Assembly (NCBI GenBank): GCA_002371025.1
Contig: DFFQ01000019.1
Location: forward strand, 1 to 36,144
Reading direction: 5' to 3'
DNA from: Lachnospiraceae bacterium UBA3772
GTDB lineage: Bacteria > Bacillota > Clostridia > Lachnospirales > Lachnospiraceae
DNA: 36,144 nt
In this document: piece by piece, positions 31,807-36,144 of the stretch
Numbering within the stretch: the stretch's first letter is position 1
Layout: the number at the start of each line of letters is the position of its first letter
Made by a program: the position numbers and the translations under genes
The notes under the pieces: model-generated
The model's input: the letters and a program-made list of their open reading frames with translations, nothing else
The model's database searches: none
What the model was told of the DNA's origin: nothing

Positions 31807-32934
31807 ATGCCACATTCATCAGGTGGAGGATCAAGTCATGGATCACATGGAGGATCAAGCCATCACAGTTCTTCTGGAAGGGGAGGTTCATCTTTTAGAG
31901 AGTCATCCTCATATTTTCCAGGTTCTAGAAGATATAGTTACTTTTATCGTGGAAGAACTCATTATTATTATTCAAATAAATCGCCAAATGATTCAAAGTT
32001 CAGATTCATTTTGATACTTTTCTATATACCTTTCTTTTTTGGAATAGGCGTAATGACAAAGCAGATGTTTGGAAAGTATTCAAAACTTAAAGTTGATCCT
32101 AATGACAGTATTGTAATTGAAGATAATATTGGTGTATTAGATGATGAGTCGGGTGTTTATAATAGTCTTGCAGCTTTTCAGGAAAAGACAGGTATTACAC
32201 CTGCATTAGTCACAATTAAGTATGAAGACTACGCGCTTAATTATAATTCTTTAGAGGATTATGCATATTCTGAATATCTGATAAGATTTGATGATGAAAA
32301 GCATTGGCTTTTTGTTTATGAGGAAGTGGGAGATCTTGATAAGATCAGCATTCCGGTTGATAGTATTTATTATCCGGATCCATCAGAACCTGCCTGGGCA
32401 TTTGAAGGTATGCAGGGAAATGACACAGATCCGATCCTTACAACAGAAGTAACAGATAAATTCAATGCGATTCTTCGTAAAAAACTGTTAGAGGGAGAAA
32501 GTCCTGATAAAGCATTTAGTTATGCATTTGATGAAATGACACCATCACTTATGAAATTTAAGTGGTCACCAGAAATGGCAGCTCCTATCTTTATGCTTGG
32601 CTTTGTGGTTTTACATATGGTATTAATGTGTGGACTTACACCTAAACAGCTGGCTAAGAGAAAAGCTGTTCTTGCTCCGGAAGGAGAGGGCGAAGGCAGT
32701 ATAAAGACAGACGAATATGGATATATAAAAGCTGCCAATGATACATATTCCAGTGGATATGGAGAAAATAGTTATACATACTCCAATGGATATGGTGAAA
32801 GCAGTTATACATATTCCAATGGATATGGGGATAATCCATATTATTCGGATAATTATAATTATGCTGGATCAAATAATGAAGCTGAATCGGATAAGATTGA
32901 TTTCCCTCAGAAGGGAAGTAAAGGGGAGCTGTAA
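31807..32934 (+). CDS. Membrane protein with Ser/Gly/His-rich N terminus and TPM-like domain, paralogue A
   Basis: The ATG at 31807 has GGGAGG upstream; an in-frame ATG at 31756 lies inside the terminator hairpin. The 375-residue product begins with a low-complexity Ser/Gly/His segment (about 1-32), then SSSYFPGSRRYSYFYRGRTHYYY (about 34-56) and a membrane helix (about 65-85). An extracytoplasmic domain (about 95-240) follows, reading IGVLDDESGVYNSLAAFQEKTGITPALVTIKYEDY, like the start of a TPM/YgcG domain. A second helix (about 258-277) and a Tyr/Ser/Gly-rich tail with three 11-residue repeats complete it. It is clearly paralogous to the gene at 34852. The function is unknown. Confidence 0.8.
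   Translation: MPHSSGGGSSHGSHGGSSHHSSSGRGGSSFRESSSYFPGSRRYSYFYRGRTHYYYSNKSPNDSKFRFILILFYIPFFFGIGVMTKQMFGKYSKLKVDPNDSIVIEDNIGVLDDESGVYNSLAAFQEKTGITPALVTIKYEDYALNYNSLEDYAYSEYLIRFDDEKHWLFVYEEVGDLDKISIPVDSIYYPDPSEPAWAFEGMQGNDTDPILTTEVTDKFNAILRKKLLEGESPDKAFSYAFDEMTPSLMKFKWSPEMAAPIFMLGFVVLHMVLMCGLTPKQLAKRKAVLAPEGEGEGSIKTDEYGYIKAANDTYSSGYGENSYTYSNGYGESSYTYSNGYGDNPYYSDNYNYAGSNNEAESDKIDFPQKGSKGEL
32743..32841 (+). repeat. Three 33-bp tandem repeats encoding a YSNGYGESSYT-type unit
   Basis: The 33-base unit (32743-32775, 32776-32808, 32809-32841) encodes eleven residues, roughly T-Y-S-N-G-Y-G-E-S-S-Y. Units 1 and 2 are very similar; unit 3 diverges in its second half (GDNPY). The repeat lies in the cytoplasmic tail of paralogue A and is in frame, so copy number could change without breaking the gene. 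Confidence 0.85.
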
Positions 32935-32967
32935 AATAATAAAGTGGCTAAATGCATGATTTAATGA

Positions 32968-32973
32968 TATAAT
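32968..32973 (+). promoter_or_regulatory. Extended -10 promoter element for the gene at 33009
   Basis: TATAAT preceded by TGA (TGn-extended -10) lies 36 bases before the ATG at 33009. The -35 is weak. Confidence 0.5.
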
Positions 32974-33008
32974 CCATGTAGTTTTTAATATTTTTAGGGG
33001 GAGTGTTT

Positions 33009-33674
33009 ATGGCTCAGAAAAATGATAATAAGAATTATCAGAATAATACAAAATCAAAAAATAGTAAGGGTAATGTACCAGTGCAGTCTGAAGCTATTCC
33101 ATTTCTTGGACTTGAGAATCATGGAATACATATAACACCTGGAAATCTTGTAAGCGGTCTTACATTTGTTGGAAATTGTCTTCTTATCCTGGGAGCATTT
33201 TTACCATTTGTAAGATTTACAGTATCAGGCAATACTAAGGTATCATCATTGCTTGAGATAGGTGGAACCAATGTTCACGGTGTTGCTCTTATCATTATGG
33301 CAATCCTTTCAATCATTCTTACTATTGCAAAGCATCGTAATACATCAGGTATTTCAAATGTGTTATGTGCCATTTATGTTTCATTTTTTACATATGATGT
33401 TGTAAGTCAGGCAGCAAAAATCGTAGGAATGAAGGAAGCAAGAGTAAGTATAGGATTTGAATTTCTTTCAGGATTTGTTTTACTTGCCATTGGAATTGTC
33501 ATTTTACTTGTAGGTGACATTTATCTTTTCCATAATGCATTCTTTGATAATGATATTGATAAGGGAATTGATGATATTGAATTAAAGGGTAGTAAGGGAC
33601 TTCATTTTATCCTTGATCTTATCAGTTATGTAGTAATATCACTTTGCATTATCACAAGCATAGCACAGATATAA
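33009..33674 (+). CDS. Four-helix membrane protein of unknown function
   Basis: AGGGGGAG just upstream supports the ATG at 33009 over an in-frame GTG at 33003. The 221-residue product has a polar Asn/Lys-rich N terminus (about 1-45) and four hydrophobic helices (about 50-70, 90-110, 118-140 with a following loop, and 155-177). A charged loop EAF/NDIDKGIDDIELKG precedes a final hydrophobic segment (about 198-218). I do not recognise the family. It lies between the two Ser/Gly-rich paralogues and has its own promoter element, so it may belong to the same functional group. Confidence 0.7.
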   Translation: MAQKNDNKNYQNNTKSKNSKGNVPVQSEAIPFLGLENHGIHITPGNLVSGLTFVGNCLLILGAFLPFVRFTVSGNTKVSSLLEIGGTNVHGVALIIMAILSIILTIAKHRNTSGISNVLCAIYVSFFTYDVVSQAAKIVGMKEARVSIGFEFLSGFVLLAIGIVILLVGDIYLFHNAFFDNDIDKGIDDIELKGSKGLHFILDLISYVVISLCIITSIAQI

Positions 33675-33831
33675 AAAAATTATTTTAGATGATTTTTTTA
33701 TGAAATAGGGTTATATATGATGGTTTTAAATGACTTGCTTGGATATAATATTGTTGATGATACTGAGGCCTTATATGTAGAGAGTTAGTATAAGGTTTTA
33801 TCGAGCAATATTACATTATGGGGTAAATGAG

Positions 33832-34782
33832 ATGAGAAAAAGCACAGTTGTTAAAGGAATTGCTGGGGTTGGTGGTGCTCTTGCAGCAGTTGCAGGATTC
33901 AGCAGCTTTGGTATGGCAACATATATAACCAAAATTAATGGCCAGACTCTTGAAGAAGCAAGGAAATGGCAGGACGATCATTATGATACTTCTTTTTATG
34001 ATTCTTTAAAGAAAAAGGATTATACAATAAACAGTTATGATGATTACATTCTTAATGTTCAGTTTGTAAAAAATCCAAAAGATACAGATAAATATGTGAT
34101 CCTTACACACGGTTATACAGATAATCGTATTGGAACACTTAAGTATATGAAGATCTATCTTGATAGAGGATATAATTGCATTATCTGGGATCTTCGTGGA
34201 CATGGTCTTAACAGAAAGACTTATACTACATATTCAATTAGAGAATCCAAAGATCTTTTAATGCTTATTAAAGATACTAAGAAGAGATACGGAGAAAATA
34301 TTCATTTAGGATTACATGGTGAATCCCTTGGAAGTGCCACGTCAGTTGCGGTACTTCAGTATAAACCACAGGTTGAATTTGCTGTTCTTGATTGCGGTTT
34401 TGCTGATATTGAAAATGTTCTTCGTCTTGCAATGAAAAATGCCAAGATGCCGGGAGCGGTATTTGAAGCAGCTTCAGCTGCAAACCAGGTGATCCATGGA
34501 AATTCTTTTTATGAGATGAGACCTATAGATGCTCTTAATACCAACACAGTTCCACTTTGTTTTATACATGGAGCTGCTGATGATTTTATCATTCCTGATA
34601 ATTCAAAACGTATGGCTGCGGCAACAAAGGGATATAGTGAAGTACATCTTATAGATGGAGCAGGTCATGCTGGTTCAGTTTTAGCTGATCCGGAGAAATA
34701 TAGAGAATATGTAAATGGTTTTCTTGATAAAGTTGAGTCAGGAGAATTAAAGAATAGTAAAGAAGAAAAAATAGAAGATTAA
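33832..34782 (+). CDS. Membrane-anchored alpha/beta hydrolase (YqkD-like)
   Basis: This 316-residue protein has a short hydrophobic N-terminal anchor (about 8-30) and an alpha/beta hydrolase fold. The oxyanion region is THGYTDN, the nucleophile elbow is HGESLGSA with Ser as nucleophile, the acid is probably in HGAADDFI, and the catalytic His lies in DGAGHAGS. DLRGHG is also typical. It is probably an esterase or lipase-like enzyme acting at the outer face of the membrane; the substrate is unknown. The 157-base gap upstream holds a possible 23-codon reading frame and a small inverted repeat. A hairpin follows the stop. Confidence 0.87.
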   Translation: MRKSTVVKGIAGVGGALAAVAGFSSFGMATYITKINGQTLEEARKWQDDHYDTSFYDSLKKKDYTINSYDDYILNVQFVKNPKDTDKYVILTHGYTDNRIGTLKYMKIYLDRGYNCIIWDLRGHGLNRKTYTTYSIRESKDLLMLIKDTKKRYGENIHLGLHGESLGSATSVAVLQYKPQVEFAVLDCGFADIENVLRLAMKNAKMPGAVFEAASAANQVIHGNSFYEMRPIDALNTNTVPLCFIHGAADDFIIPDNSKRMAAATKGYSEVHLIDGAGHAGSVLADPEKYREYVNGFLDKVESGELKNSKEEKIED

Positions 34783-34796
34783 TAAAAAAATATAGT

Positions 34797-34820
34797 AAGA
34801 CAGGGGAGAAACCCTGTCTT
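34797..34820 (+). terminator. GC-stem hairpin after the hydrolase gene, weak terminator
   Basis: AAGACAGGG pairs perfectly with CCCTGTCTT around GAGAAA, but only ATCATTTGATAATCTTT follows, so termination may be inefficient and the next gene may be read through. Confidence 0.5.
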
Positions 34821-34851
34821 ATCATTTGATAATCTTTATGTGAGGTTTGAT

Positions 34852-35913
34852 ATGTCACATATATCAGGTGGAGAATCTGGTTTCAGAGGTGGAAGGTTCA
34901 GCGTTAAACATGGTAAAAAAAGAAAATTGATTGATGATCCTATTTTTAAGAAGTCTTCTACATATTTTCCAGGAGCAAAAAGATATAAGTATACTTATAA
35001 AGGACAAACAGATTATTTTTGGGCAAGGAACCTTTATGATCCAATAGGGTTACCAGTTGTAATCCTGGCTATTATACTAATATTCTCTTGGATTCTAGTG
35101 GGACCGGAGATTAAGGCAGGCTTGTTTAAAGTAAGTGGTGATTATAATACTGAGCTTGTTTTGGAAGATAATCTAGGCAGTGTAAAGGATAAAAATGCAT
35201 TATATAGTTCGTTTAATGAATTCCAGGAAAAGACCGGAATTACGCCGGCTCTACTTACTGTAAGATATCAGGATTATGAAAAATATTATGATAGTTTTGA
35301 AGAATTTTCCTATGCGGCGTATGCGTCACTTTTTTATGATGAAAGACATTGGCTTATCATATATGAAGAATTGGGAGATGTAAATGATCTTCCAGAAGAT
35401 ATAAAGCACTATCCATCAAAAGATGAGCCACAGTGGCAGGTCTGCAGCAAGCAGGGAGAGAAAACAGATCATATTCTTACCTATGATGTTATAGATAGTT
35501 TTAAGTCTGTTTTCCGTCAGAAGATAAATGAAGGAAAAAGTCCGGATGAGGCTTATGTTGCGGCTATGAATGAGATTTTACCAAATTTAAGGAAATTTAA
35601 GATCAGCATAAATTTGGTAATCGTAATTGTAACTGATTTAGTATTATTATTCCTGCTGCGTCATATAATTATAATTACACCAAAGAAGATAGCTATGGGT
35701 AAGGCAGTAATAGTAGATGAAGAAGAAGAATTCAATGAGCAGAACAAAAGATTAGAAGAGTCAGGAGAGGAGCATGTGACTTGCAGTTATTGCCATCGTT
35801 CTTTTCCTGGAAAATCCTATATGGTTTGTCCTAATTGTGGAACAACATTTTCCATTGATCCTCCAGAGGATGAGGAACCAAGAGTAATAGAATTTCATCC
35901 ATCCAATAAATAA
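34852..35913 (+). CDS. Membrane protein with TPM-like domain and C-terminal zinc ribbon, paralogue B
   Basis: The ATG at 34852 gives MSHISGGESG, matching the MPHSSGGGSS start of paralogue A; GAGG lies seven bases upstream. The 353-residue product carries the same ordered parts as paralogue A. These are a short Ser/Gly start, the Tyr-rich motif SSTYFPGAKRYKYTYKGQTDYFW, a helix (about 68-88), a TPM-like domain (LGSVKDKNALYSSFNEFQEKTGITPALLTVRYQDYEKYY) and a second helix (about 260-280). The tail differs: instead of Tyr repeats it has a zinc ribbon CSYC...CPNC (about 305-325). The product is probably anchored by two helices, with both termini in the cytoplasm. A terminator and a group II intron follow. 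Confidence 0.8.
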   Translation: MSHISGGESGFRGGRFSVKHGKKRKLIDDPIFKKSSTYFPGAKRYKYTYKGQTDYFWARNLYDPIGLPVVILAIILIFSWILVGPEIKAGLFKVSGDYNTELVLEDNLGSVKDKNALYSSFNEFQEKTGITPALLTVRYQDYEKYYDSFEEFSYAAYASLFYDERHWLIIYEELGDVNDLPEDIKHYPSKDEPQWQVCSKQGEKTDHILTYDVIDSFKSVFRQKINEGKSPDEAYVAAMNEILPNLRKFKISINLVIVIVTDLVLLFLLRHIIIITPKKIAMGKAVIVDEEEEFNEQNKRLEESGEEHVTCSYCHRSFPGKSYMVCPNCGTTFSIDPPEDEEPRVIEFHPSNK

Positions 35914-35920
35914 AAAGACA

Positions 35921-35953
35921 AAAGACAGGGGACTTGTGTCCTCTGTCTTTTTT
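35921..35953 (+). terminator. Intrinsic terminator used as the group IIC intron insertion site
   Basis: A 13-base-pair stem AAAGACAGGGGAC/GTCCTCTGTCTTT (one G-T pair) with loop TTGT and a T-run ends exactly where the intron begins. Insertion just 3' of a terminator stem is the known habit of group IIC introns. Confidence 0.88.
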
Positions 35954-36144
35954 GTTTGCGCGCCATGGGCGCGCTCTAACGGGTGAAAGTCCCGAACACG
36001 CCCAGATAGTGGGAAGTGTATAGCCAAACAGCAAGGGTGTCCATCGTGAGGTGGAATCTGAAGGAAGCTGTAAGCAAATCTCTGGTCCGACGGACAGAAA
36101 TCACATATAAGGCTAGGCTACGAGAGATAAGTTGGCTAAAAGCA
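35954..36144 (+). mobile_element. Group IIC intron, 5' part (domain I), truncated by the window edge
   Basis: The sequence from 35954 aligns by eye with the start of the Oceanobacillus iheyensis group IIC intron. Shared blocks are CATGGG, GGGTGAAAGTCCCGAAC, GCAAGGGTGTCC, GTGGAATCTGAAGGAAGC, GGTCCGACGGACAGAA and ATATAAGGCTAGG. These are parts of the folded domain I that carries the exon-binding sites. The first bases read GTTTG where the consensus 5' splice site is GTGYG. The maturase/reverse transcriptase gene, expected further downstream, is outside the window. The intron lies on the same strand as the upstream gene and in a position where it interrupts no coding region. Confidence 0.9.

Noticed and set aside
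32743..32841. CRISPR array
   Set aside because: The 33-base units are directly contiguous with no spacers and are in frame within a coding region.

Overview
The window looks like a chromosomal segment of a low-GC, strictly anaerobic Firmicute, most likely a Lachnospiraceae (Butyrivibrio/Roseburia/Lachnospira-type) bacterium. The reasons are the AT-rich coding style, consensus SigA-type promoters, GGAGG ribosome binding sites, many membrane-bound GGDEF and HD-GYP proteins, the PadR-DUF1700-DUF4097 operon, Thr/Glu-rich lipoproteins, a short oxygen-sensitive type of ThiC, and a group IIC intron. This is inference from gene content; no rRNA or tRNA gene is visible.

Region 1 (1-6223) is a metal-handling block. 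It holds the end of a large Fe-S/flavin oxidoreductase, then hypA, a GntR/FCD regulator, two tandem hypB genes and a Fur-family regulator, all close-packed on the plus strand. A COG0523-type GTPase fused to a TIGR03943-like domain follows, behind its own consensus promoter and a 21-bp perfect palindrome. The palindrome core recurs upstream of a second, classical COG0523 GTPase at 16404. The simplest reading is a Zur-like regulon covering both GTPases. No hypC, hypD, hypE, hypF or hydrogenase gene is visible here.

Region 2 (6266-22605) is rich in signalling and envelope genes. It contains three GGDEF proteins and one HD-GYP protein, a VanZ-RDD membrane protein, a sensor-kinase-like protein whose phospho-accepting histidine is replaced by asparagine, and a PadR-DUF1700-DUF4097 operon with two tandem palindromic operators. 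It also contains a TetR regulator, the second COG0523 GTPase, a DUF3810 zincin, two tandem paralogous lipoproteins and a lipoprotein ending in a candidate RNase-toxin-like (BECR) domain.

Region 3 (22668-31708) is more housekeeping: a DHH/DHHA1 phosphoesterase on the minus strand, a cytoplasmic GH43-type glycosidase, a 72-residue small helical protein, thiC without a TPP riboswitch, and the sbcD-sbcC nuclease pair.

Region 4 (31739-36144) carries two paralogous membrane proteins with Ser/Gly-rich N termini and a shared Tyr-rich motif. They flank a four-helix membrane protein and a membrane-anchored alpha/beta hydrolase. The last 190 bases are the 5' part of a group IIC intron, placed directly after an intrinsic terminator hairpin and cut off by the window edge. 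Every intergenic gap is shorter than 300 bases; the notable ones are described individually.
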